Source: an uncultured Clostridia bacterium
GTDB taxonomy: Bacteria > Bacillota > Clostridia > Christensenellales > Borkfalkiaceae
Reading direction: 5' to 3'
Assembly: GCA_949283125.1 (NCBI GenBank)
Contig: CASDRK010000001.1
Coordinates: 104,736 to 168,735, forward strand
DNA length: 64,000 nucleotides
Each line of letters starts with the position of its first letter. Position 1 is the first letter of the stretch. Under the pieces are notes generated by a model, which made no database searches, was not told the DNA's origin, and saw only the letters and a list, made by a program, of their open reading frames with translations. The translations under genes were made by a program, and so were the position numbers. Below, piece by piece: positions 49,651-59,423 of this stretch.

Positions 49651-49686
49651 AACCTTTTTTTGCACAATATTTGCGTCGCATATCTT

Positions 49687-50024
49687 TGTCGCGCTTACGG
49701 GTCGGCTCGGTCGCGTACGTCTGTGTACGCTCCCTCGCCGCGTTCCGCGCGCTCCTCGATCTGCTCGCAACTATTGCGCAAACCCCGCTCTTTCCTGCAT
49801 GGCGACGGTCCCGATCCCGTTGTCGCGCTTACGGGTCGGCTCAGTCGCGTACGTTTGTGTACGCTCCCTCGCCGCGTTCCGCGCGCTCCTCGATCTGCTC
49901 GCAACTATTGCGCAAACCCCGCTCTTTCCTGCGTGGCGACGGTCTCGATCCCGTTGTCGCGCTTACGGGTCGGCTCGGTCGCGTACGTCTGTGTACGCTC
50001 CCTCGCCGCGTTCCACCTTCGCGA
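49687..50024. repeat. 2.5 tandem copies of a 134-bp repeat
   Basis: Units begin TGTCGCGCTTACGGGTCGG at 49687, 49821 and 49955; the last is cut at about 50024. Copies differ at only a few bases. They fill most of the fakA-recG gap. Frames through them give a repeated, arginine-rich sequence with no recognisable domain, so no gene is called. Confidence 0.92.
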
Positions 50025-50074
50025 TTCCCGTCGGCGGACGGCCGCAGATATTTATAAATTTCCGATAATTTTTC

Positions 50075-50101
50075 AAAAAGACGGGCGCGGCCCGTCTTTT
50101 T
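50075..50101 (+). terminator. Terminator immediately before recG
   Basis: Perfect 12-bp arms AAAAAGACGGGC around GCG, with TTTTT on the plus strand. The recG -10 box starts only 5 nt later. Confidence 0.75.
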
Positions 50102-50102
50102 A

Positions 50103-50111
50103 TGTTATAAT
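50103..50111 (+). promoter_or_regulatory. Extended -10 promoter for recG
   Basis: TGTTATAAT (TG at 50103, TATAAT at 50106-50111) with no good -35 box. The start would be about 3 nt before the ATG at 50121, with no ribosome site. Confidence 0.45.
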
Positions 50112-50120
50112 GGTGTCCGT

Positions 50121-52127
50121 ATGGAGCTTAAGAAACTCAGGTTCGTCTCCGAAAAGCGCGAGAAGGACTTCAACAAACTAAATATATTTTCGCAGGAGGA
50201 CCTCGTCAGGCATTTTCCCCGCGACTACCTTGACCTCACGCGGACGGACACGATAGCTTCGGCCTATCACAACGACGTCATTCTCACTCTGTGCGAAGTG
50301 CTCGGCGTCGAGTTCAACCGTTATTCCAAAAAGCAGCACGTAAAGGCGCTCTGCCGTCAGGGCGACTACATCTTTCAGGCCATATGGTTCAATCAGCCCT
50401 ACGTCGCTTCAAAGCTGACAACGGGCGAGTACCTGTTCTACGGCCGCGTGCAGAACAGGTACGGTCTGGGCGCTTCCATGGTCAATCCCGTCTTCGAGCG
50501 GGCGGACGACAACATAAAGCTCAAGGGCTTCGTGCCCGTCTATCCGCTGGCGGGTTCGCTCACGCAGGGCGCCGTGCGCGCGGCGGTCAGGCAGGCGCTG
50601 GGCAATGTGAAGATAGAGAGCGCCATCCCCGCCGTCCTGCAAAAAAAATATGCCCTCGCCGATCTGCGCTCGGCCTACGCCGGGGTGCACGTGCCGTCGG
50701 ACGCCGCCTGCGCCCGCGCCGCGGCGGAGCGCGTGGCGATAGAGGAGTACTTTCTGCTGATCTCCGCGTTCAGGATGATCAAGGGCGACGGGCAGACTGC
50801 CCGTCTCAAGGGGTATTCCGTGACGGCGGAGGACGTCAAGCAGTTTGCGTCGCGCTTTCCGTTTGAATTTACGCAGGGGCAGAAGGACGCGGTCAACGCG
50901 GTGTACGCCGATCTCCGCTCACCGCTCGTGATGAACAGGCTCATTCAGGGCGACGTGGGCAGCGGAAAAACGGCAGTCGCGCTCGCCGCCGTGTATATGG
51001 CGCTCAAGTCGGGCCGTCAGGCGGCCATGCTCGCCCCTACCGAGGTGCTCGCCCGCCAGAACGCCGCGCTCATGCAAAAATATCTGCCCGAATTTTCCGT
51101 GGCCTTTCTTTCGGGCTCCACGCCGGCGGCCGAGAAGCGCGCCGTGAAAAAGGGGCTGGAGGACGGCTCCGTTGCCGCCGTGTGCGGCACGCACGCGCTC
51201 ATTCAGGGCGACGTGCGGTTTAACGACCTCGCCCTCGTCGTCTGCGACGAACAGCACCGCTTCGGCGTGGGCCAGCGCGCGTCCCTAACCGCCAAGGGCG
51301 GTACGGTGGATACCCTCGTAATGTCCGCAACGCCCATTCCGCGCACCCTGACGCTGATATTCTACGGCGACCTCGACGTCACCACAATAAAGGACAAGCC
51401 CCGTTCGCGGCAGGAGATATCCACTTCCATAATCCCCGAGCGCAAATACGACGACATGCTGCGCTACATCGCCGGCGAGGTGAAAAAGGGCGTGCGCGCC
51501 TATTTCGTGTGCCCGAGGATAGGGGGCGACGACGAGGGGGCGGCAATGTCCGTCACGGAGCTCTACGAGGAGCTGTCGCGCAGGATGCCGGGCGTGCGGC
51601 TGGGGCTCATGCACGGCAAACTCAGGGACAGGCAGAAGGAGGAGGTTATGTCCGCCTTCAGGCGCGGGGACTACGACGCGCTCGTGTCCACCACCGTGAT
51701 AGAGGTGGGCGTGGACGTGCCCGAAGCCACCATCATGGTCATATACAACGCCGAACGCTTCGGCCTTTCGCAGCTGCACCAGCTGCGCGGCCGCGTGGGC
51801 AGGGGGGATAAAAAGAGCTATTGTTTTCTGCTGATGGGCAACGACACCGAGGCCGCGCGGCAGAGACTTTCGGTGATGAAAAACAATTCCGACGGCTTTG
51901 CGATAGCCGAAAGCGACCTGCAGATGCGCGGCGGGGGCGACTTCATGGGCACCCGCCAGAGCGGGCACGTCATCGGCGATCTCAAAAACCTGCGCTTCCC
52001 CGTCTCGGCCATATTCACGGCCAAGAGCCTTTCGGACGAGGCCTTCTCCGGCGCGTTCGATATCGCGCCCCTGCGGCGGGCGGCCATGGAAAAATACAAT
52101 AAATTAAAGGACGTGATCTTAAATTGA
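50121..52127 (+). CDS. recG: ATP-dependent DNA helicase RecG
   Basis: A 668-residue branch-migration helicase for recombination and fork rescue. The N-terminal wedge (OB-like) domain covers about residues 1-220. Helicase motifs are complete: NRLIQGDVGSGKTAVA (Walker A, near residue 275), APTEVLARQ, VCDEQHRFGVGQRASL (DExH), MSATPIPRTL, STTVIEVGVDVPEA and QLRGRVGRG. The C-terminal MRGGGDFMGTRQSG is the RecG-specific region. The stop overlaps the TTG start of the next gene. Length is normal. Confidence 0.96.
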   Translation: MELKKLRFVSEKREKDFNKLNIFSQEDLVRHFPRDYLDLTRTDTIASAYHNDVILTLCEVLGVEFNRYSKKQHVKALCRQGDYIFQAIWFNQPYVASKLTTGEYLFYGRVQNRYGLGASMVNPVFERADDNIKLKGFVPVYPLAGSLTQGAVRAAVRQALGNVKIESAIPAVLQKKYALADLRSAYAGVHVPSDAACARAAAERVAIEEYFLLISAFRMIKGDGQTARLKGYSVTAEDVKQFASRFPFEFTQGQKDAVNAVYADLRSPLVMNRLIQGDVGSGKTAVALAAVYMALKSGRQAAMLAPTEVLARQNAALMQKYLPEFSVAFLSGSTPAAEKRAVKKGLEDGSVAAVCGTHALIQGDVRFNDLALVVCDEQHRFGVGQRASLTAKGGTVDTLVMSATPIPRTLTLIFYGDLDVTTIKDKPRSRQEISTSIIPERKYDDMLRYIAGEVKKGVRAYFVCPRIGGDDEGAAMSVTELYEELSRRMPGVRLGLMHGKLRDRQKEEVMSAFRRGDYDALVSTTVIEVGVDVPEATIMVIYNAERFGLSQLHQLRGRVGRGDKKSYCFLLMGNDTEAARQRLSVMKNNSDGFAIAESDLQMRGGGDFMGTRQSGHVIGDLKNLRFPVSAIFTAKSLSDEAFSGAFDIAPLRRAAMEKYNKLKDVILN

Positions 52128-53578
52128 ACAGCGCTTATCCCACCGTATGGGTGGTCGGTGATTCCACCGTTTCAAGCTTTTCCGACGGCTACTACATCCC
52201 CCGCTACGGCTACGGCACCCGGCTGCAGAGGTATCTGCGCGGCGCAAAGGTGGTCAACCTCGCGCTCGCCGGGCGCTCTTCCAAAAGCTTTCTTTCGGAG
52301 GAGAACTACAAAACCCTCGCATCCGGGCTGTCCTGCGGCGATTTTCTCGTCATCGGATTCGGGCACAACGACGAAAAGCGCGAACCCGAACGCTACACCA
52401 ATCCCAATCTGCCCTACACCTGCGCCGACGGGGACAGGGGCATGTCGTTTGCCTACTGTCTCTATACATATTATATAAAGCTCGCGCGCGAGCGCGGGGC
52501 GACTCCGCTGCTCTGCACCCCCATAGTGCGCGCGTCGGAAACGGACGATTACTCCGGCTCCTGCGGGCACGTCACGCAGACGGGCGGCGGCTACGAGGGC
52601 GGCGATTATCCCGCCGCAATACGCCGTCTCGGCAGGGACGCGGGCGTCACGGTGATAGACCTGACGGCGTCGTCGATGGAGCGCTACGCGGCCGAAGGCT
52701 TCAAAAGCGCCCTCGCTCGCTATCACGCGTGGGCGGGCACGTCGCACGGACGCCCCGTCGGGCCGGACGGAACGCATCTGAGCATGTTCGGCGCGTCGCG
52801 CACCGCATACGAATGGGCCGTCGCCCTGTCCCGCACGGACGACCCGCTTAAAAATTATCTCGGCGAGCTCGTTCCCCCCGCGGAGGAGGAGCTCGCCCTC
52901 TCGGTAAACGCCGGCTATGTCGAACCCGCCTATGTCCCGTTCTGCGCGGGCATGGTCGAAAAGCTGCGCGTGCGGCTGCCTTCGCCGTGGTACGGCTCGG
53001 TCATGGGCGACGTTCAGCAGGTCGCCGAGTTCGAGATCGCCGGCGACGGCTCGTCGTTTACCGTAGGGAATACGGGCGCCGTGGCGCGCGGCGGGGTGAG
53101 CGAGACGTCGGACGGCTTCGGCGCCGCCTTCGTTCAGCTGCCCGCGGACGCGAACTTCGTCGCCTCGGCGGAGTGCGTAGTGCTCGAAGCGGGCGGCTTT
53201 GCCGACGGCCGCACGGCCTTCGGCATGATGCTGCGCGACGACGCCTATGCCGACGAGTACGTGCCCGGTCTCGCGTCGTCCTACATAGCCGCCGGGGTGG
53301 TCGGCGACCGCGCCGTGTTCTGCCGCGAGGGCGGAAAGCTGCATGTTGAAGACTGCGCCGCCGAAGTGCGCGCGGGCGCGCGGTTTGCGCTCCGCATCGA
53401 ACGCGTCAATCAACAGATACGCGCCGAAGTGAACGGCTTCGGCCGCGCGTGGTTCGACTTCGACCTCTCCGCGACGGACGGGGGCAGCGACTATCTGTGT
53501 CTGTTTGCCGCAAGGCACGTCCGCGTGCGCTTTTGCAACGTCTCGATAGAGGTCACGGGCAGGGCCGTGCGCGCGTAA
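52124..53578 (+). CDS. SGNH/GDSL esterase (CE12-like) with C-terminal beta domain
   Basis: A 484-residue protein starting at TTG inside recG. Residues 8-240 form a rhamnogalacturonan acetylesterase-like SGNH hydrolase: VVGDSTVSSF (catalytic serine, block I), AGRSSKSF (glycine block), GFGHNDEKREP (asparagine block) and DGTHLSMFGAS (Asp/His). The C-terminal 200 residues resemble a LamG/DUF1349-type sandwich (VQLPADANFVASAECV, GMMLRDDAY, FALRIERVNQQIRAEV), probably for carbohydrate binding. No signal peptide is seen, so the enzyme may act inside the cell on imported oligosaccharides. Coupling to recG is unusual. Confidence 0.85.
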   Translation: MNSAYPTVWVVGDSTVSSFSDGYYIPRYGYGTRLQRYLRGAKVVNLALAGRSSKSFLSEENYKTLASGLSCGDFLVIGFGHNDEKREPERYTNPNLPYTCADGDRGMSFAYCLYTYYIKLARERGATPLLCTPIVRASETDDYSGSCGHVTQTGGGYEGGDYPAAIRRLGRDAGVTVIDLTASSMERYAAEGFKSALARYHAWAGTSHGRPVGPDGTHLSMFGASRTAYEWAVALSRTDDPLKNYLGELVPPAEEELALSVNAGYVEPAYVPFCAGMVEKLRVRLPSPWYGSVMGDVQQVAEFEIAGDGSSFTVGNTGAVARGGVSETSDGFGAAFVQLPADANFVASAECVVLEAGGFADGRTAFGMMLRDDAYADEYVPGLASSYIAAGVVGDRAVFCREGGKLHVEDCAAEVRAGARFALRIERVNQQIRAEVNGFGRAWFDFDLSATDGGSDYLCLFAARHVRVRFCNVSIEVTGRAVRA

Positions 53579-53597
53579 AAGCTTCAAAAAACAGCTG

Positions 53598-53633
53598 CCG
53601 GCCGCGTTTTTGTGCAAAAACGCGGCCGGTTTT
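53598..53633 (+). terminator. Terminator after the esterase gene
   Basis: Perfect 14-bp arms CCGGCCGCGTTTTT around GTGC, followed by TTTT. Confidence 0.8.
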
Positions 53634-53655
53634 AAAAAAATGCCCGTTCATTCTG

Positions 53656-53684
53656 TTGACAATCGCAAACGGGTTTGCTACAAT
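53656..53684 (+). promoter_or_regulatory. Sigma-A promoter of the str operon
   Basis: TTGACA (53656-53661), 17 nt, TACAAT (53679-53684). The leader to rpsL is about 180 nt. It includes GGCGGCCGCCCTTTTTT near 53732 and CCGCAGGTTTTTTAAAACC near 53829, either of which could take part in attenuation. Confidence 0.7.
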
Positions 53685-53869
53685 AGCATTTGCTGTAAAT
53701 GCTTAATATGGGTCGCCATGCGGCGGCCGCCCTTTTTTGAAGGAAGGGACGTCGTATCGGGCGTTTCAGACAAAAGTTTTCAAGCCTCTGCGATTTGCAT
53801 TTAAGGGTATGCAGGTCAAAGATATATTCCGCAGGTTTTTTAAAACCGAGTAAAACAAGGAGGAACAAT

Positions 53870-54244
53870 ATGCCCACCATAAATCAGCTTATCAAACACG
53901 GAAGGGAAAAGCAGATATACAAGAGCAAGTCGCCCATTCTGGACAACTGCCCTCAGAAGCGCGGCGTGTGCATTTCCGTAACCACCACCACGCCCAAAAA
54001 GCCCAATTCCGCTATCCGTAAGATCGCAAGGGTAAGACTGACGAACAAGCAGGAAGGTACCGTTTACATTCCCGGCGAAGGTCACAACCTTCAGGAGCAC
54101 TCGTCCGTTCTCATCCGCGGCGGCAGGGTCAAGGACCTGCCCGGCGTCCGCTATCACATCATCCGCGGCGCGCTCGATACCGCAGGCGTCTCCAAGAGAA
54201 AGCGCAGCCGTTCGCTGTACGGCGCAAAGCGCCCCAAGAACTGA
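53870..54244 (+). CDS. rpsL: Ribosomal protein uS12
   Basis: A 124-residue decoding-site protein. [50 protein letters not shown] and [17 protein letters not shown] are typical. The two lysines whose mutation gives streptomycin resistance in other bacteria (in PKKPNS and GRVKDLPG) are wild type. AAGGAGG lies 7 nt before the ATG. It is first in the rpsL-rpsG-fusA group, but separated from rpsG by 436 nt. Confidence 0.97.
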   Translation: MPTINQLIKHGREKQIYKSKSPILDNCPQKRGVCISVTTTTPKKPNSAIRKIARVRLTNKQEGTVYIPGEGHNLQEHSSVLIRGGRVKDLPGVRYHIIRGALDTAGVSKRKRSRSLYGAKRPKN

Positions 54245-54680
54245 TTTTTGTCCGCAAGCGCGCATTTCGGCGTCGCGCCGCGGCAGCTTCCGGCCGAGTG
54301 CGTCTTTTGCACGCACCCCGAAGTTTCCCCCGCGCTCTGCGCAAATGCCCGCTTTTCAACAAAAATGCGGCGGCACTCCCGCCGGAAAAGTTTCCGGGTG
54401 ACGGGCTTTTGCCCGCATGTCTCTTATCGGCGTCACCGGATCTCATTGTCAAGCCTATTCTTGTCGGGAATATATCTACCCTTTAACCGATATGAATACG
54501 CAGTATTCACGGCTCTGCCGTGGAGAAGATTTGCTACCACACGGCCGAAACGCAAAAGTTTTGATGATTTAAGCGGCGCAAGCCGGGATCTTTGCGAAAA
54601 ACGCGGCGTGGCAAGCAATAGCTTATTTAAAAGTCAGGGTCACACCCTTAAACGCAAAATTCAAAAGGAGGATAACATAC
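54245..54680 (+). other. Unusually long rpsL-rpsG spacer with two adjacent hairpins
   Basis: No convincing gene lies here. The notable structure is GAATAC-GCA-GTATTC (54494-54508) directly followed by CACGGC-TCT-GCCGTG (54508-54522). A weak promoter-like TTGTCA-17-AATATA precedes them (about 54448). These could be a regulatory leader for rpsG-fusA or a processing site. Confidence 0.5.
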
Positions 54681-55151
54681 ATGCCCAGAAGAGGAAGCGT
54701 TCCCAAGAGGGACGTATTGCCCGATCCCGTGTACAATTCCAAGGTTGTAACCAAGCTCATCAACCAGATAATGTACGACGGCAAACGCGGCACCGCACAG
54801 GCCATCGTTTACGATGCCTTTAAAATAGCGAGCGAAAAGCTCGGACAGGACCCCATGGATATCTTCAATCAGGCCATGAACAACATCATGCCCGTATTGG
54901 AAGTAAAAGCGAGGAGAGTGGGCGGCGCCAACTATCAGGTGCCCATGGAGATCAGACCCGAAAGGCGTCAGACCCTCGCTATCCGCTGGCTGGTGCTCAA
55001 CACCCGCAAGCGCTCCGAAAGGGAAATGTGCAACAAGCTCGCCGCCGAGCTCATGGACGCATACAACAACACCGGCGGCTCTGTAAAGAAGAAGGAAGAC
55101 ACGCACAGGATGGCCGAAGCCAACAAGGCTTTCGCTCATTTCAGATTCTGA
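54681..55151 (+). CDS. rpsG: Ribosomal protein uS7
   Basis: A 156-residue small-subunit assembly protein. [40 protein letters not shown] is the usual start. [29 protein letters not shown] is the conserved core, and [10 protein letters not shown] the end. AAAGGAGG lies 10 nt before the ATG. fusA begins 14 nt after the stop. Confidence 0.97.
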   Translation: MPRRGSVPKRDVLPDPVYNSKVVTKLINQIMYDGKRGTAQAIVYDAFKIASEKLGQDPMDIFNQAMNNIMPVLEVKARRVGGANYQVPMEIRPERRQTLAIRWLVLNTRKRSEREMCNKLAAELMDAYNNTGGSVKKKEDTHRMAEANKAFAHFRF

Positions 55152-55165
55152 TCGGAGTGTAGACT

Positions 55166-57274
55166 ATGGCAAGAGAATACGATTTAGCCCATACAAGAAA
55201 TATCGGCATCATGGCTCACATCGACGCCGGCAAGACCACCACTACCGAGCGTATCCTGTACTACACGGGCATCAACCACAAGATAGGCGAAACCCACGAC
55301 GGTACGGCTACCATGGACTGGATGGTGCAGGAGCAGGAGAGGGGCATAACCATCACCTCCGCCGCCACCACTTGCCACTGGACGAGGTCGGGCAAGACCA
55401 AGGCCGACGAATGCAGAATAAACATCATTGACACGCCGGGCCACGTGGACTTCACGGTAGAGGTCGAGCGTTCGCTGCGCGTTCTCGACGGCGCGGTAGC
55501 CACTTTCTGTGCGAAGGGCGGCGTGGAACCCCAGTCCGAAACGGTATGGCGCCAGGCGGACAAGTACAAGGTTCCCCGCATAGCTTACGTCAACAAGATG
55601 GACATCAACGGCGCAAACTTCCCTCGCGCCGTGCAGATGATGAAGGACAGGCTCAACGCCAACCCCGTGCCCATCGAACTGCCCATCGGCAAGGAAGACA
55701 CCTTCAAAGGCATCGTCGACCTCATCGAAATGAACGCCGAGATCTACGATTCCGACGACGGCAAGCAGTATCATAAGGCCGAGATCCCCGCAGACATGCA
55801 GGACGCCGCCGAAGAGGCGCACATGGCCGTTATGGAGGCCGCCGCCGAGGGCGACGACGAGCTGATGGAAAAGTTCCTCGAGACCATGGAACTCACTCCT
55901 GACGAGATCCGCAAGGGTCTTAGAAAGGCCACCATCGCCATGAAGTGCACCCCCGTGCTCTGCGGTTCGTCCTATAAGAACAAGGGCGTTCAGATGCTTT
56001 TAGACGCGGTTGTCGACTTCCTTCCCTCCCCCGTGGACATCGACCACGTAAAGGGCGTAAATCCCGATACGGGCGAGGAGGAGGAGAGAAAGACTTCGGA
56101 CGACGAACCCTTCTCCGGCCTTGCCTTCAAAATAGCAACCGACCCCTTTGTAGGCCGTCTGGCCTATTTCAGAGCTTACTCCGGCGTGCTGGAGTCGGGC
56201 TCCTATGTATATAACTCCACCAAGGGCAAGCGCGAGCGCGTAGGCCGTCTCGTGCAGATGCATGCAAATTCGCGCATGGAGATATCCAAGATATACTCCG
56301 GCGACATCTGCGCAATCGTCGGCCTGAAGGAGACCACCACCGGCGACACGCTGTGCGATGAACATCATCCCATCGTGCTCGAGCAGATGACCTTCTCCGA
56401 CCCCGTAATCCAGCTCTCCATCGAGCCCAAGACCAAGGCCGGTCAGGAAAAGATGACCCTCGCCCTCGTAAAACTGGCGGAGGAAGACCCCACATTCAAG
56501 ACCTACACCGATCAGGAGACGGGTCAGACCATAATCGCCGGCATGGGCGAGCTGCACCTCGATATAATCGTCGACAGACTTCTGCGCGAATTCAAGGTCG
56601 AAGCCAACGTCGGCGCGCCTCAGGTCGCCTATCGCGAAACCATCCGTCAGGCCTGCGACGCCGAAGGTCTCTACAAGAGGCAGTCGGGCGGTAAAGGCCA
56701 GTACGGTCACTGCAAGATCCACCTCCTTCCCGGCGAACCCGGTTCGGGATACGTGTTTGAAGACCTCACCGTTGGCGGCTCCATTCCCAAGGAATATATT
56801 CCAGCCATCGACAAGGGCATTCAGGGCGCCGCAAAGAACGGCTTCCTTGCCGGCTACGAAGTCGTCGACTTCAAAGTTCAGGTCTACGACGGCTCCTTCC
56901 ACGAAGTCGACTCGTCCGAAATGGCCTTCCAGATCGCAGGTTCCATGGCATTCAAGGACGGCATGGCAAAGGCCAAGCCCGTGCTTTTGGAGCCCGTCAT
57001 GAAGGTGGAAGTAATCACTCCCGACGACTATTTCGGCGACATCATGGGCAACGTAACGGCCCGCCGCGGCACCATTGTGTCCACGGACGACCGTGCGGGC
57101 GCAAAGGTAGTCGACGCCGAAGTTCCCCTTTCGGAGATGTTCGGCTATGCAACCGACCTTCGTTCGCGCACGCAGGGCCGCGGTCAGTTCACGATGCAGT
57201 TCGACCACTATGCCGAAGTTCCCAAGTCTGTAGCCGAAAAGGTAATCGGCGAAAGAGCCAAAAAGAACGGTTGA
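55166..57274 (+). CDS. fusA: Translation elongation factor G
   Basis: A 702-residue GTPase that drives ribosomal translocation. G1 [13 protein letters not shown], switch [25 protein letters not shown], and [10 protein letters not shown] (G4) are intact. Domain IV contains [10 protein letters not shown] and the [30 protein letters not shown] stretch. [45 protein letters not shown] is the C-terminal domain. The last codons (ERAKKNG) and following bases are partly duplicated downstream. Length is normal. Confidence 0.97.
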   Translation: MAREYDLAHTRNIGIMAHIDAGKTTTTERILYYTGINHKIGETHDGTATMDWMVQEQERGITITSAATTCHWTRSGKTKADECRINIIDTPGHVDFTVEVERSLRVLDGAVATFCAKGGVEPQSETVWRQADKYKVPRIAYVNKMDINGANFPRAVQMMKDRLNANPVPIELPIGKEDTFKGIVDLIEMNAEIYDSDDGKQYHKAEIPADMQDAAEEAHMAVMEAAAEGDDELMEKFLETMELTPDEIRKGLRKATIAMKCTPVLCGSSYKNKGVQMLLDAVVDFLPSPVDIDHVKGVNPDTGEEEERKTSDDEPFSGLAFKIATDPFVGRLAYFRAYSGVLESGSYVYNSTKGKRERVGRLVQMHANSRMEISKIYSGDICAIVGLKETTTGDTLCDEHHPIVLEQMTFSDPVIQLSIEPKTKAGQEKMTLALVKLAEEDPTFKTYTDQETGQTIIAGMGELHLDIIVDRLLREFKVEANVGAPQVAYRETIRQACDAEGLYKRQSGGKGQYGHCKIHLLPGEPGSGYVFEDLTVGGSIPKEYIPAIDKGIQGAAKNGFLAGYEVVDFKVQVYDGSFHEVDSSEMAFQIAGSMAFKDGMAKAKPVLLEPVMKVEVITPDDYFGDIMGNVTARRGTIVSTDDRAGAKVVDAEVPLSEMFGYATDLRSRTQGRGQFTMQFDHYAEVPKSVAEKVIGERAKKNG

Positions 57275-57288
57275 TTCTTCCGGTTGCT

Positions 57289-57479
57289 GTCCGCAAGACG
57301 AGCCGTGCAGTGAAGCGCGGCAGGATCGCGGAGCACGGCGGGACACGCCGCGAAAGGGCCAATAAGAACGGATAAAGGCCGTTCGGGCTCCTGAGCCGAC
57401 CTTCGGCACCCACCTCGTCCGCAAGACGAGCCGTGCAGTGAAGCGCGGCAGGATCGCGGAGCACGGCGGGACACGCCGC
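57289..57479 (+). repeat. Duplicated 63-bp unit after fusA
   Basis: A 63-bp unit starting GTCCGCAAGACGAGCCGTGC occurs at 57289-57351 and 57417-57479, by eye identical. After the first copy comes GAAAGGGCCAATAAGAACGG, which closely repeats the fusA end GAAAGAGCCAAAAAGAACGG (57251-57270). The duplicated block thus includes the last codons of fusA. It looks like tandem duplication of the fusA 3' end, with later decay. Confidence 0.88.
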
Positions 57480-57513
57480 AACGCTAATTTTTTAAAATAA
57501 TACGCAAAATTAT

Positions 57514-57542
57514 TTGTGTTTTTTTAAAAGTTAAGCTATAAT
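57514..57542 (+). promoter_or_regulatory. Sigma-A promoter for tuf
   Basis: TTGTGT (57514-57519), 17 nt, TATAAT (57537-57542). The leader is about 110 nt, so tuf is transcribed separately from fusA. Confidence 0.6.
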
Positions 57543-57658
57543 GTTTATACGCGTGAAAGGCGAAAGTTAAAGCAGCGTTTAAAGACAATGATAGATAGCT
57601 GCGACGCCGAAAGGCGTAAGTTATCATTTTTATAAAAATTTTTATAGGAGTAACAAAA

Positions 57659-58879
57659 ATGGCAAAGGCTAAGTATGACAACAGCAAACCCCACGTCAAC
57701 ATTGGTACCATCGGCCACGTTGACCACGGCAAGACCACTTTGACCGCAGCTATCACCATGGTTATGGCATGCAAAGGTCAGGCTCAGAAGATGAGATACG
57801 ACGAGATCGATAAGGCCCCCGAAGAGAAGGCCCGCGGTATAACAATAAACACCGCTCACGTCGAATACGAAACCACCAAGCGTCACTACGCTCACGTTGA
57901 CTGCCCGGGACATGCCGACTACGTAAAGAACATGATCACCGGCGCGGCTCAGATGGACGGCGCCATCCTCGTCGTTGCGGCAACCGACGGTCCCATGCCC
58001 CAGACCAAGGAGCACATCCTCCTTGCCCGTCAGGTAGGCGTTCCCTACATCGTCGTATTCCTCAACAAGTGCGATCAGATGGACGACCCCGAACTTCTCG
58101 AGCTCGTTGAAATGGAAATAAGGGATACCCTCAGCTCCTACGACTTCCCCGGCGACACCACGCCCATCATCCGCGGTTCCGCCCTCAAGGCTCTGGAAAA
58201 GGCAACCTCCGGCTGCCCCGACGCAGAAGTTCTTGCCGCTCCCGAGTGCCAGTGCATTCTCGAGCTCATGGACACCATCGACGAGTACATCCCCACTCCC
58301 GAGCGTGACACCGACAAGCCCTTCCTGCTTCCCGTCGAAGACGTATTCACCATCTCCGGCCGCGGCACCGTTGCTACCGGCCGTGTAGAGCGCGGCAAGG
58401 CTCACGTAGGCGATCCCGCCGAAATCGTAGGCCTCATCGACAAGCCCGTCGGCACCGTCATCACCGGTCTGGAAATGTTCCACAAATCGGTTGACGAAGC
58501 TATCGCCGGCTTCAACATCGGCGCTCTGCTTCGCGGTATCGACAGGAAAGGCATCGAAAAGGGTCAGGTTCTTGCAAAGCCCGGCACCGTAAAGACGGCT
58601 ACCAAGTTCGAAGCTCAGGTTTACGTCCTCAAGGCAGAAGAAGGCGGACGTCACACTCCTTTCTTCAACCACTATCGTCCTCAGTTCTTCATCAGAACCA
58701 CCGACGTTACCGGCTCCATCGAACTTCCCGCAGGCACCGAAATGGTTATGCCCGGCGACCACGTAACCATCACCGTCGAGCTCATCAAGCCCGTTGCGGT
58801 TGAAGAAAAGCTTAAGTTCGCTATCCGCGAAGGCGGCAGAACGGTTGGTTCCGGCGTCGTCTCCAAGCTTATCGGCTAA
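57659..58879 (+). CDS. tuf: Translation elongation factor Tu
   Basis: A 406-residue GTPase, slightly longer than the usual 394-400. [10 protein letters not shown] (G1), [26 protein letters not shown] (switch II) and NKCDQMDD (G4) are intact. A short insertion, [13 protein letters not shown], near residue 185 explains the length. Domain [23 protein letters not shown] and the C-terminal [14 protein letters not shown] are normal. It delivers aminoacyl-tRNA to the ribosome. TAGGAGTAAC precedes the ATG. It has its own promoter and terminator. Confidence 0.97.
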   Translation: MAKAKYDNSKPHVNIGTIGHVDHGKTTLTAAITMVMACKGQAQKMRYDEIDKAPEEKARGITINTAHVEYETTKRHYAHVDCPGHADYVKNMITGAAQMDGAILVVAATDGPMPQTKEHILLARQVGVPYIVVFLNKCDQMDDPELLELVEMEIRDTLSSYDFPGDTTPIIRGSALKALEKATSGCPDAEVLAAPECQCILELMDTIDEYIPTPERDTDKPFLLPVEDVFTISGRGTVATGRVERGKAHVGDPAEIVGLIDKPVGTVITGLEMFHKSVDEAIAGFNIGALLRGIDRKGIEKGQVLAKPGTVKTATKFEAQVYVLKAEEGGRHTPFFNHYRPQFFIRTTDVTGSIELPAGTEMVMPGDHVTITVELIKPVAVEEKLKFAIREGGRTVGSGVVSKLIG

Positions 58880-58895
58880 TTTAAAACAAAAATCA

Positions 58896-58925
58896 AAAAA
58901 GCGTTTGCTTCGGCAAACGCTTTTT
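58896..58925 (+). terminator. Terminator after tuf
   Basis: AAAAAGCGTTTGC and complement around TTCG, followed by ATTTT. It is the clearest terminator in the window. The following 58930-59397 shows no gene. Confidence 0.9.
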
Positions 58926-59397
58926 ATTTTGCGCGATATCTCGCTTTTGTCCCGCGACGCGAACGCGCGCAACGCAAAATACGTTCCATGCCCTGCCGCG
59001 CACCAAATTGCGCTCCGTACGGCAGGCGCGACGGGGCGGAACATATCGCGGCGCAGCGAAGAGGAGCCATAATAGGCCGTGTTCGCAGTCGCCCTTGCGG
59101 CGGTGGTTTTGCAAATTGCATTTTTAAGGCCGGCGGCATAAAGGCTGCTTTGCAAATACTGTAAAATCGTGCCCGACCATCGCGCTCCGCTCTCCCGCCC
59201 GCAAGGCGGCATGATAACGTTCGTCCGTCGTCAAAAAAGCGTTCTGGCAAACAATGCGGAATTATCCGCGCTGCATATGCCGCATTTTTGCGATCGTGCA
59301 CAGAATTGCCGAAAAAATGCGCAAAACCGCCAAAATTCGCAGCATACGCGGCTGCTTTTCTTATTATACAGGAATTCCTTACCACATAAACCGCGTT

Positions 59398-59423
59398 AAA
59401 GGCCGACCGTCAGGTCAGCCTTT
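59398..59423 (-). terminator. Terminator overlapping the nth stop codon
   Basis: Minus strand AAAGGCTGACC-TGAC-GGTCGGCCTTT. The hairpin contains the nth stop codon (59415-59417). Confidence 0.6.

Noticed and set aside
49660-50181. Frames of 128-173 codons through the 134-bp repeats
   Set aside because: Their sequence is the repeat translated over and over, with no domain or ribosome site.
52172-53617. 481-codon frame on the minus strand
   Set aside because: Antisense to the SGNH esterase, whose catalytic blocks are all in the plus-strand frame.
57545-59212. 555-codon frame on the minus strand
   Set aside because: Antisense to tuf, an unambiguous gene.
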